This document shows positions 54,153 through 62,315 of a DNA stretch of 64,000 nt, piece after piece. The first letter of the stretch is position 1. The number at the start of each line of letters is the position of its first letter. Source of the stretch: an uncultured Caryophanales bacterium (GTDB lineage Bacteria; Bacillota_I; Bacilli_A; RF39; UBA660); NCBI GenBank assembly GCA_947564265.1, contig CANOBK010000001.1, positions 186,001 to 250,000 of the forward strand, given 5' to 3'. The position numbers and the translations under genes are program-made. The notes under the pieces were generated by a model, which did no database searches, was not told the origin of the DNA, and was given only the letters and a program-made list of their open reading frames with translations.

Positions 54153-57100
54153 CTATGCTTCTGAAGCAGTCACTACAACGTTACTCTTATCCCCTAGTAA
54201 GTTTTGCCAAAAAGTTTTTGCGCTTGTATCTTTTACAATGATCTTTGTAATTGCTTGGTAATTGGTGATTAGATTTTCTTTTCCTGTTACTTGATCAAAG
54301 ACTGCATTTCGAATATCTAACGTTTTGAGTGACCAACAATTACAGAACATATTTGTCATATCTGTAACCTTGGAAGTATCCATCTTACTTAAATCAACGG
54401 ATACTAATCTCTGACAGTTTGAGAATAGCCAGCTAGCACTAATTAGAGCTGGTGTTTCGAAGTTAAGATTAATACTGCTTAAATTAATACAGTCTTCGAA
54501 CATATAATCCATTCTCTGGACTTTTAGAGTATTGAAATTACTTAAATTCAAAGTTGTAAGACCTTGCGCACCTTGGAACATGTTATTCATATAAAGTACA
54601 TTACTCGTATCAAAGTTACTAACATCTAGCGATGTTAAACTTTCAGACTCAAAGGTAAACATATATTCCATATTTAATACTTTACTTGTATCCCATTCAC
54701 TAACATCAAGTAGAGCTAATGATTTACAGTAAGCAAACATAAAATCCATCAGCGTTACATTTTCCGTATTCCATTTACTAACATCTAACACTGTTACTTT
54801 TTCACAGAAATTAAACATTCCTGAAAGTGTCGTAACTTTAGAAATATCGAAATTACTGACATCTAGAACTGTTAAATTTTTACAATGCCAAAACATATAA
54901 CTCATATCGGTAACATTCGACGTTTTAAAATGGCTAACATCTAGAAGGCTTAAACTCTCACATCCACGGAACATTGCACCCATATCCGTAACATTTTCTG
55001 TATTCCATCCACTAACATTTAGTGCTGTAAGCTTACCACAATCATAGAACATTCTGCTCATATTTGTTACTTTTGAAGTATCAAAACTACTGACATCTAA
55101 TGTTGTTAGTTCTCCGCAATAAATAAACATAAACTGCATCAAAGTAACATTTGAGGTATTAAAACTATGAATATCTAAAGAGGAAAGCGACGTACATCCA
55201 TTAAACATCATATTCATATCCGTTACATTTTGAGTATTAAAATTACTCAGATCTAGACTTCTTAACTTACTACAGTTATAAAACATTAACTGCATATCCG
55301 TTACTTTAGAAGTATCAAAATGATGAATATTCAATTCTGTTAAACTTCCACAAGAACCAAACATGAAAGACATATCGGTAACATTCGAAGTATTAAAACT
55401 ACTTAAATTAAGACTTGCTAATGCCATCAAATCTGCATTGTATCCACCATAAAACATCCCTTGCATATTCGTAACCTTAGAAGTATCAAAATTACTTAAA
55501 TCCAGACTGATCAAGGAAAAACATTGGGCAAACGTATAAGCCATATCCATAACATTAGAAGTATTAAAGCTACTTACATCTAAGGAAGTTAGGCTACTAC
55601 AATGAAAGAATGTAGAATTCATACTTCTTACTGATGAGGTATCAAAGCCTGTTAAGTTCAAGTTAGAAAGGCTTGAACAATTATAAAACATTTGTGGCAT
55701 CTTGAGTAGTTTTGGAGTATGAAAGCCACTCAAATCTAAACTAACAAGACTATGGCAATTAGAAAACATTTGCGACATAGAAGTAACCTGAGATGTATCA
55801 AAACTACCTAAGTCTAAACTTGCTAAGTGATTACAATTGGAAAACATTGCCTCCATATTAGAAACCTTCGCTGTATTAAAATGACTAACATCAATACTTA
55901 CTAGATTTGGACAATCCGCAAACATAAAGGACATATTAATAGAATTTGTTGTATCTAAAATACTTAAGTTTTCAATTGTCTCCAGTTTCGTAAATCCAGC
56001 GAATAAAAAGGCACTACTACTACTTGTATAAATGGTTCCGTCTCCTTGAATATATGCTGTATGAGTTCCATTCCCATTTGATACAATTCTAGCAACGACA
56101 GAGCCATCTCTTTTTTCTGAAATATCAAAGGTTTCTACTTCACTATTATGTGAGGCAAAAACATCTTCAAATACAATTTTAGAAACCGATGATTTATACT
56201 TCCATAATCGCTCATTGTAGGAAACACCCTCAACACTTTGAATAATAGAAATCCGTTTTGGATTAATGGCACCATCCATTGTTTTCGCTATTGAAAATTT
56301 ACTCCATTCTCCTTTTAGAGAAACATCTTTCTCTGGCATTTTAAAATATTCTTTACTATAGGTTTCAACATCCGGTGTAACAATCTTCCATCCTACAAAC
56401 TGATATCCTTTACAAGAAAGCTTCTCCTCATCTATTTTCACCAATTCTTTTACGTGATATTGTTTCGTGTTGGGAACAGATGGAATACTACAACCACTCG
56501 GCTCATTTGCATCATAACTAACCTCATAGTGAGTTGCTAAAACTGGCGTACTGTTACTAGAAACGGTTTCTTCTATATTTCCCAATTTATAATGAACTTC
56601 TTCCTTTTCATTTGTTGGAAAGAGCCCCACATCTTTTTGATAAGATGATTTTAAACTTAGATAAATTTCCAATGTTTCGTTTGTTCCTGTTTGATAGGAA
56701 TTCATCTTCCAAGTTACTTTTTGTTTTCCCTTTTCTTCTACTAATTTTGTTTCTCCAAGAGATGCTTTAATAGCAGAAACTGTGAAATAATCAGACTGAA
56801 TCCAATCTGTTAAATCAAACTCATCATAACGTAGTGAAGAGGAAACTGCTTTTTCTAAAACGTCTCCGATATCACTGGTCGTTGCTGCATATTGATAATC
56901 ACTAATTTGTTTTAAGAAAGGAAGAGGCTCTTCTCCCATTTCATATTGAACTGCTTGAAATATTGTATAAGGATATTCCTCTTTTAAATAATTGTATTGA
57001 ATGATTTCATTCGGATTTCCTTTATCTGCATATCCATCCGTCACAAACAAAACAACGCAGTCTCGATTCCCTTCTTTTTGATAATGATTTAAAATTTCTT

Positions 57101-57626
57101 CTACTTTTACTAGTGCATTATAATGATTTCTTTGACCCATTAAAAATTCTAAATAAGTATTTAGTTGAACCTCTAAAACACTAGGCTCATTCACAAAATC
57201 TGAAATGATTCTTGCTTCTGTTCCATATGTAATTAAAGCGACACGATTCGAAGTATTGGTTAACAAGTTTTTTGCCAAAGAGATTGTATCATTTCTTAAT
57301 TTTTCTATTTTGTCTCCCTGCATAGAGTCTGAAGCACCTAAGACCAATATTACATCTCGATTTTTCGTATCATCTTTTCGAATACTATCCACTTCAAATG
57401 TAATTTTTGCTTTTTCTGTCGATGTCCATTCTGCACTCTTTTTTACTGAAAAGCTTCCAGGATTTTTTTCTTGATAATTTAATGTTTTCGAAGAAAAAGA
57501 AATACTTGGAATTGATTCCATTATGGAATAGGAGTTTAAAAAGAGTCCAAATACTCCAGCAATGATTCCTAAGCAAATACATCCTATGATTAAATTTTTA
57601 TGTTCTAACTTCATTAAACCATTCAT
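54153..57626 (-). CDS. secreted vWA/InlB-repeat/BspA-LRR surface protein 3 (phase-variable promoter)
   Basis: This 1157-residue paralog has the same architecture: N-terminal helix, SISFSSKTLNYQEKNPGSF, vWA-like domain, InlB-like repeat (YDANEPSGCS...FVGWKI) and about 21 BspA repeats, some with non-Cys ends (MFTFE, MFQGA). The MIDAS start reads GASDS instead of DLSDS: residue 97 is Gly, so metal binding by the vWA domain is probably lost or altered. Several repeats have WNTENV instead of FDTSNV, so this copy has diverged most. ATG 57626 follows AGGAG; ATG 57614 is an alternative. Its promoter spacer contains 11 G in a row. Confidence 0.88.
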   Translation of the reverse strand: MNGLMKLEHKNLIIGCICLGIIAGVFGLFLNSYSIMESIPSISFSSKTLNYQEKNPGSFSVKKSAEWTSTEKAKITFEVDSIRKDDTKNRDVILVLGASDSMQGDKIEKLRNDTISLAKNLLTNTSNRVALITYGTEARIISDFVNEPSVLEVQLNTYLEFLMGQRNHYNALVKVEEILNHYQKEGNRDCVVLFVTDGYADKGNPNEIIQYNYLKEEYPYTIFQAVQYEMGEEPLPFLKQISDYQYAATTSDIGDVLEKAVSSSLRYDEFDLTDWIQSDYFTVSAIKASLGETKLVEEKGKQKVTWKMNSYQTGTNETLEIYLSLKSSYQKDVGLFPTNEKEEVHYKLGNIEETVSSNSTPVLATHYEVSYDANEPSGCSIPSVPNTKQYHVKELVKIDEEKLSCKGYQFVGWKIVTPDVETYSKEYFKMPEKDVSLKGEWSKFSIAKTMDGAINPKRISIIQSVEGVSYNERLWKYKSSVSKIVFEDVFASHNSEVETFDISEKRDGSVVARIVSNGNGTHTAYIQGDGTIYTSSSSAFLFAGFTKLETIENLSILDTTNSINMSFMFADCPNLVSIDVSHFNTAKVSNMEAMFSNCNHLASLDLGSFDTSQVTSMSQMFSNCHSLVSLDLSGFHTPKLLKMPQMFYNCSSLSNLNLTGFDTSSVRSMNSTFFHCSSLTSLDVSSFNTSNVMDMAYTFAQCFSLISLDLSNFDTSKVTNMQGMFYGGYNADLMALASLNLSSFNTSNVTDMSFMFGSCGSLTELNIHHFDTSKVTDMQLMFYNCSKLRSLDLSNFNTQNVTDMNMMFNGCTSLSSLDIHSFNTSNVTLMQFMFIYCGELTTLDVSSFDTSKVTNMSRMFYDCGKLTALNVSGWNTENVTDMGAMFRGCESLSLLDVSHFKTSNVTDMSYMFWHCKNLTVLDVSNFDISKVTTLSGMFNFCEKVTVLDVSKWNTENVTLMDFMFAYCKSLALLDVSEWDTSKVLNMEYMFTFESESLTSLDVSNFDTSNVLYMNNMFQGAQGLTTLNLSNFNTLKVQRMDYMFEDCINLSSINLNFETPALISASWLFSNCQRLVSVDLSKMDTSKVTDMTNMFCNCWSLKTLDIRNAVFDQVTGKENLITNYQAITKIIVKDTSAKTFWQNLLGDKSNVVVTASEA

Positions 57627-57657
57627 AATCTAAGGCTCCTATTCTATCTATAACTAA

Positions 57658-57688
57658 ATTATACCCCCCCCCCCACAGTTTTTGTCAA
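57658..57688 (-). promoter_or_regulatory. promoter of surface protein 3 with poly-G spacer
   Basis: Minus strand TTGACA (57688-57683) and TATAAT (57663-57658) are separated by 19 bp, of which 11 are consecutive G (57674-57664). Paralog promoters have 18 bp and no homopolymer. Losing one G would give 18 bp. This is the layout of slipped-strand phase-variable promoters such as neisserial porA and opc. Confidence 0.85.
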
Positions 57689-57771
57689 TTGTTAACTTTT
57701 TAGGGTATCATATATTTTGGTATCACTCCATTTTTGCTGATATGGCAAGTACTTTTGAACTTTTAAGATTA

Positions 57772-57815
57772 AAAATAAATCAAGGATGATTCACTTTGTC
57801 CTTGATTTATTTTTT
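57772..57815. terminator. strong bidirectional terminator downstream of ftsK
   Basis: AAAATAAATCAAGGA pairs with TCCTTGATTTATTTT across a 12-nt loop; T-runs on both strands. On the minus strand it ends ftsK transcripts. Confidence 0.85.
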
Positions 57816-57938
57816 ATTGATAATAAAGTCTTTAAGTAAAGCTTGGCTTTATTTGCTATCTATTATTAAGCAAGTTTAATATATCATGGTATTTTGACCT
57901 ATTTGAAGGAAGTCTTGAAGCCAAAGAATATTGTTAAA
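57816..57938. other. intergenic stretch after ftsK
   Basis: Some inverted bits (AAGTAAAGCTTGGCTTTATTTGC) but no ORF and no convincing additional element. Confidence 0.4.
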
Positions 57939-60218
57939 TCAATATTCTTCTTCATCAAGTTTTACTAAAACTTCTCTTGGTTTTGAACCATTCGCGGGAC
58001 CGATAATTCCACGTTCTTCTAATAAATCAATAATTCTTGCTGCTCGATTATACCCTAGACTATATTTTCTTTGTAGTTTAGAGGCACTCGCTTGTCCTGC
58101 CATAATTACATATTCAACAATTTCGTTATATAATGGATCTTCATATTCTTCTGGCGCATTTTTTACATCATCTACACTAAGTCCCCCTTCACTAGAGGAT
58201 TCTCCTAAATTCATAAATCTTTCGTCATATTGCGCTTTCTGTTGAGAAATTGCCCAATCACAAAGTTTTTGCAAATCCTCATCAGAAACATAGGCTCCCT
58301 GTACACGAACTGGCGCATTTTCTCCCATTGGTAAGAATAGCATATCTCCTTTTCCAAGCAATTTTTCTGCTCCAATTTGATCTAGAATGGTACGAGAGTC
58401 AATACTAGAAGATACAGCAAAAGAAATTCTCGATGGGATATTTGCCTTTACAACACCCGTAATAACATCCGTTGAAGGTCTTTGTGTTGCGATAATTAAG
58501 TGAATTCCTGCGGCACGAGCCATCTGTGTAATTCTCATGATAGAGTCTTCCACTTCTTTACTTGCAACCATCATTAAATCAGCAAGTTCGTCGATAATTA
58601 CAACAATATAAGACATATGATTTAATTGTTCTTCTTCTGGTTTTTCTTCATTTTGTTTATCTACCCATTCATTATAAGTTGAAATATTTTTTACTCCCTT
58701 TTCACTAAAAGTATCATACCGGTCTTCCATCTCTTTTACAATTCTCTTTAATGCGTCATTTGCTTTTCTAGGATCTGTAACTACTGGTATTAATAAATGT
58801 GGAATACAGTTATACATACTAAGTTCTACTTTTTTTGGGTCTACTAAAACGAGTTTTACTTCATTTGGTTTTGTTCGCATTAAAATAGAAGCAATAATAC
58901 AATTGATACAAACAGATTTACCACTACCAGTAGATCCTGCTACTAGCATATGCGGAGTCTTATCAATTTCACAGAAAATAGAATTTCCCATGATATTTTT
59001 TCCAAGGGCTACTAATAATTTGCTATTCTTTTTATTTTCAGGAATAGAATCTAAGATTTCTCTTAATCCAACAGCACTAATTGTATCATTGGCAAGTTCA
59101 ATTCCGACAGTACTTTTTCCTGGAATTGGTGCTTGAATACGAACATCTTTTTTCGCTAAAGCCAAAGATATTTCACGGTTTAAGCTAAGGATTTTACTTA
59201 CCTTTGTTCCAGAAGAAATCTCCAATTCGTATTGCGTAACACTAGGTCCTACATTTACTTCTACAACTTTTGCGATAATATTAAAATCTTTTAATACTTT
59301 TTCTAACTTGATAATATTCGCTTCAATTACTTCATTGTTATTTCCTGTTTTCCCCTTCTTTGTAACAGAAAGTAATGATAAGGATGGCAATTGATAATTT
59401 CGATTCGTATTATCATTAATTTTTACTTCTTTTGGAGCTTCTCCCTCATTAGAAATACCTTCTTCTACCTTTTCAGGTTCTAAGGCAGTTTCTTTGGCAT
59501 GCGTTAATTCATCAATACTATGAATTCGTATTTTACCATCTTCTTTTTCTACCTTAGCTGGTTCTTCTTTTTCTAATTCTTCCTTAATAATAGAAGAGTC
59601 ATTGACAATAACTCCTGTATCTTCTAAACTTGGTTTCTTCTTCTTTTTCTTAAACGGTTTGGTAAAGAAGGCTACAAAATCAAAACCAGTTAGTAAGGCA
59701 ATACTTACCATTAAAAATAAGATGGATACAATATAGGTTCCTTCTAGTGCGAACAGTTTATAAAAAGATACACTAAATATCGCTCCAATAATCCCAGAAC
59801 CTTTTAATGTTAGTGCTGTATCATCTATAATATGTTGAAAATTTGCAACCAAATTATCAATGGTTAATTGGAAAACCATTAATACATCCTTTGAATTGGC
59901 TTTCACATAAGTAGTATGCTCTAACACTAGTAAACCTATGACTAAAAAATAAAGTCCAATCATTCTACCTGTCAAAAAATTGGGGAGCTCCCTTTTATAA
60001 ACCATATAACATCCCAAGCAAAAGGTAAAAAGCAATAGTACCTGATACCAAGTACCAATTAAAAACATCGCAAAACTCGCTCCTAATTCTCCAATAATTC
60101 CAAGGGGCGTAGGTACAATACTTAAAATGGATACTACAATAAGAAAAAGTCCAATGACTTCATTCCAGTGTTCAAAATGTTTTTCTTCTGATTTTTTCTT
60201 TTTCTTATTCTTTGCCAT
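57939..60218 (-). CDS. ftsK: DNA translocase FtsK/SpoIIIE
   Basis: A 759-residue protein that pumps chromosomal DNA through the closing septum. Four TM helices (about 22-185), an acidic linker (about 195-290), then the motor: alpha domain (EVNVGPSVTQYELEISSGTKVSKI), Walker A AGSTGSGKSVCIN, LVDPKKVELSMYN, Walker B VVIIDELADLMM, and ATQRPSTDVITGVVKANIPSRISF. The C-terminal gamma winged helix (SKLQRKYSLGYNRAARIIDLLEERGIIGP) reads polar sequence motifs. Full length. It is a single-gene unit with TATAAT about 45 nt upstream and a strong terminator downstream. Confidence 0.97.
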   Translation of the reverse strand: MAKNKKKKKSEEKHFEHWNEVIGLFLIVVSILSIVPTPLGIIGELGASFAMFLIGTWYQVLLLFTFCLGCYMVYKRELPNFLTGRMIGLYFLVIGLLVLEHTTYVKANSKDVLMVFQLTIDNLVANFQHIIDDTALTLKGSGIIGAIFSVSFYKLFALEGTYIVSILFLMVSIALLTGFDFVAFFTKPFKKKKKKPSLEDTGVIVNDSSIIKEELEKEEPAKVEKEDGKIRIHSIDELTHAKETALEPEKVEEGISNEGEAPKEVKINDNTNRNYQLPSLSLLSVTKKGKTGNNNEVIEANIIKLEKVLKDFNIIAKVVEVNVGPSVTQYELEISSGTKVSKILSLNREISLALAKKDVRIQAPIPGKSTVGIELANDTISAVGLREILDSIPENKKNSKLLVALGKNIMGNSIFCEIDKTPHMLVAGSTGSGKSVCINCIIASILMRTKPNEVKLVLVDPKKVELSMYNCIPHLLIPVVTDPRKANDALKRIVKEMEDRYDTFSEKGVKNISTYNEWVDKQNEEKPEEEQLNHMSYIVVIIDELADLMMVASKEVEDSIMRITQMARAAGIHLIIATQRPSTDVITGVVKANIPSRISFAVSSSIDSRTILDQIGAEKLLGKGDMLFLPMGENAPVRVQGAYVSDEDLQKLCDWAISQQKAQYDERFMNLGESSSEGGLSVDDVKNAPEEYEDPLYNEIVEYVIMAGQASASKLQRKYSLGYNRAARIIDLLEERGIIGPANGSKPREVLVKLDEEEY

Positions 60219-60335
60219 AATTTATACACCTCTTATATCCTAATTTCATTATACCGACTTTTTATAAAAAATAAAAGTTTTTATCAACGATTTTACATTA
60301 ATAATTATTTTTTCATCAATGTAAAATACCATAAA

Positions 60336-60360
60336 AAAATAGAACTCAACGTTCTATTTT
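60336..60360 (-). terminator. terminator of lepB overlapping its stop
   Basis: AAAATAGAAC (60336-60345) / GTTCTATTTT (60351-60360), 5-nt loop, T-run on the minus strand. The TAA stop is inside the stem. Confidence 0.9.
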
Positions 60361-60872
60361 ACACTTCCAAATCTTGAGAATGGAAATAAGATGAAGGAGG
60401 CTTTTCCTAAAATATCCTCTTTCTCTATCACTCCGAAACTACGACTATCTAGAGAATCCGTTCGATTATCTCCCATAACAAAGTAATTGTCTTTTGGAAT
60501 TTCTTTTAATCCAAATAAACTAAGATCAAAATCATACGTAATTTTATTAGAGTGTTTATCTTCTACTTTCTCTCCATTAATGTAAAGGACATTATCTTGA
60601 TAAGAAATAATCTCTCCAGGTAGGCCAATCACACGCTTAATTAATTTTTGATTTCCAACCTGAACAACGACAATATCAAATCTCTCAATTGGATGATTCA
60701 AGTATGTAATTTTATCTAATACCATAAAATCCCCATCTTTAAGGGTATCTTCCATACTACGTCCATTTACTAAAACTGTTCCAAATGCAAACTTTTTAAT
60801 AATCAAAATAATGATTAGAATGATTAAATATGGTAGTAGTTCTTTTGTATAATGAATTATTTTTTCTTTCAT
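60354..60872 (-). CDS. lepB: type I signal peptidase
   Basis: This 172-residue membrane protease (S26) has one N-terminal TM helix (about 13-28), the catalytic serine S39 in NGRSMEDTL, the general base K79 in KLIKRVIGLPGE, and the box-E signature MGDNRTDSLDSRSFG. It removes signal peptides from secreted proteins, which would include the surface proteins here. It lies 42 bp after rplS, the conserved Firmicutes order. Confidence 0.96.
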   Translation of the reverse strand: MKEKIIHYTKELLPYLIILIIILIIKKFAFGTVLVNGRSMEDTLKDGDFMVLDKITYLNHPIERFDIVVVQVGNQKLIKRVIGLPGEIISYQDNVLYINGEKVEDKHSNKITYDFDLSLFGLKEIPKDNYFVMGDNRTDSLDSRSFGVIEKEDILGKASFILFPFSRFGSVK

Positions 60873-60914
60873 AAGGCAACCCCAATAAATAAAAGAAGAC
60901 TGTTAGTCTCCTTA

Positions 60915-61262
60915 TTATTTATCTCTTCTTTCTTTGATTTTGTATTGACCAACTAAACCTCTTAAGAATGTTAATTTAGCACGTCTTACTTTACCCTTCT
61001 TAACAACTGTAATTCCAGCAATTTTTGGAGAATGAATTGGGAAAACTCTTTCTACTCCAATTCCAGAAGACATTTTACGAACTGTAAAAGTCTCAGAAAC
61101 TCCTCCATTTTTACGGGCAATTACAAGTCCTTCAAACGCTTGAATTCTTTCACGCTTTCCTTCGATGATTTTAACATCAACACGAACAGTATCTCCTACG
61201 CGGAATTCAGGAATGTTAGGATTCAATTGTTTTTCGGTAATTTTATCAATTACATTTGCCAT
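60915..61262 (-). CDS. rplS: ribosomal protein bL19
   Basis: A 115-residue protein of the 30S/50S interface. Family blocks: [63 protein letters not shown] and YLRGLVGQ-like [13 protein letters not shown]. Full length. It is preceded by a structured leader and a consensus-like promoter, and is co-transcribed with lepB. Confidence 0.98.
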   Translation of the reverse strand: MANVIDKITEKQLNPNIPEFRVGDTVRVDVKIIEGKRERIQAFEGLVIARKNGGVSETFTVRKMSSGIGVERVFPIHSPKIAGITVVKKGKVRRAKLTFLRGLVGQYKIKERRDK

Positions 61263-61346
61263 ATACGATATCTCCTTCCTTGTTTTTTCCGGTAATCATA
61301 TCTTTCCATATTGATATAAATTAGACATCGGATTACCAACGTCTTA
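61263..61346 (-). promoter_or_regulatory. structured 5' leader of rplS (L19-leader-like)
   Basis: Between the TATAAT (61353-61348) and the rplS ATG, a 7-bp stem GGTAATC / GATTACC (minus-strand 61337-61331 and 61297-61291) encloses an inner ATATC/GATAT hairpin. AAGGAAGGAG follows directly. Autoregulatory L19 leader RNAs are known in Firmicutes; assignment to that class by eye is tentative. Confidence 0.45.
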
Positions 61347-61347
61347 A

Positions 61348-61376
61348 ATTATAACAATTCTTTTTAAAAATTGCAA
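61348..61376 (-). promoter_or_regulatory. promoter of rplS-lepB
   Basis: Minus strand TTGCAA (61376-61371), 17-bp spacer, TATAAT (61353-61348). Confidence 0.85.
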
Positions 61377-61410
61377 CTATTTTCTAGCATTTTTACTAAC
61401 ATTTACCAAA

Positions 61411-62304
61411 TTACTGACATTGACGGTCAGAAGTGGTTGCTGTGACTGTTTGGTAGGTATTACCTGCTTCAATTTCTGGTGCACTTGTTAAACCAATATA
61501 ATTACTGATATCAGAACCACTCACATCTAATGTCATACTTGCCCTGGTCACTTTAGGAGTGGCAACAGCCCCATTCTGTGCAATCTGCATACTAGTGCTG
61601 ATGGCACTTAGATGTGTGCTTCCTTTTCCAGATGTTTCATTGTAGCCCTCTTGATAACTATTTTGATTTTCCTTTCCAGTACCAACTATTTTTCTACCAT
61701 TTACCCATGCAATTTGTCCTGCACTTAGAGAGTCAGCTGTTACAGTCCCTGGTGTTAATTGACTTAGCGGTGTCGTTGTTATTAACATATTTTTTGTATA
61801 ATATCCGCTTAAAACATTGTAACTTTCTCCTGGATTTAGAAATTTATCATTCGCTTCTTGCACTTTCATTGTACCAGTAATCATTTTTCCATTTACCCAA
61901 GCTGTTTGTCCCTCTGTAATATCACTTTCAGTAGCAGTACCATTTGTTTGATCAGCTAAAGCATTTACTATAATTTGTCCTCTACCATTATGGTATCCCT
62001 GTGGAATCGTATAACTCTCTCCTGCATTTAATGTAATAATCTCTTCCGCTTGATTACGCATGGTACCAGTTAATATTTGATCATTTGACCAACCGGTTTT
62101 ATTGAGGGTAACTTCCCCTTCTTGTGCGGTTCCTTCCCCACTACAAGCACGAATTACCAAAGTATCTGCTGCTGCAAATACATCCATCTCTGTATTCGAT
62201 ACATAAATAGAATCTGACTTTTGATTGGAAATCACAAGACTTAGGGAAAGAAGAAAAAGAGATAATAAAATACCAAATCGAATCCATTGTTTCTGTTCTT
62301 TCAT
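61411..62304 (-). CDS. secreted protein with WVNG..ITGTM repeats, smaller paralog
   Basis: A 297-residue protein. A signal peptide or anchor (about 8-25, FGILLSLFLLSLSLVISNQ) precedes VIRACSGEGTAQEGEV and three repeats of about 50 residues: TGWSNDQILTGTM, TAWVNGKMITGTM and IAWVNGRKIVGTG, each followed by LN.GESYTIP.GYHNGRG.I-type strands. The last 80 residues are Ser/Thr-rich (ASMTLDVSGSDISNYIG) and end in RQCQ. The same repeat occurs in tail-fibre and surface proteins of Firmicutes phages. It follows its larger paralog by 11 bp in one operon. Function unknown, presumably cell surface. Confidence 0.7.
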   Translation of the reverse strand: MKEQKQWIRFGILLSLFLLSLSLVISNQKSDSIYVSNTEMDVFAAADTLVIRACSGEGTAQEGEVTLNKTGWSNDQILTGTMRNQAEEIITLNAGESYTIPQGYHNGRGQIIVNALADQTNGTATESDITEGQTAWVNGKMITGTMKVQEANDKFLNPGESYNVLSGYYTKNMLITTTPLSQLTPGTVTADSLSAGQIAWVNGRKIVGTGKENQNSYQEGYNETSGKGSTHLSAISTSMQIAQNGAVATPKVTRASMTLDVSGSDISNYIGLTSAPEIEAGNTYQTVTATTSDRQCQ

Positions 62305-62315
62305 AAATACGCCTC

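Noticed and set aside
47500..57600. CRISPR-like regular repeats
   Set aside because: The periodicity (about 69 bp) is coding: it reflects 23-residue BspA repeats in one open frame, with degenerate copies and no spacers.
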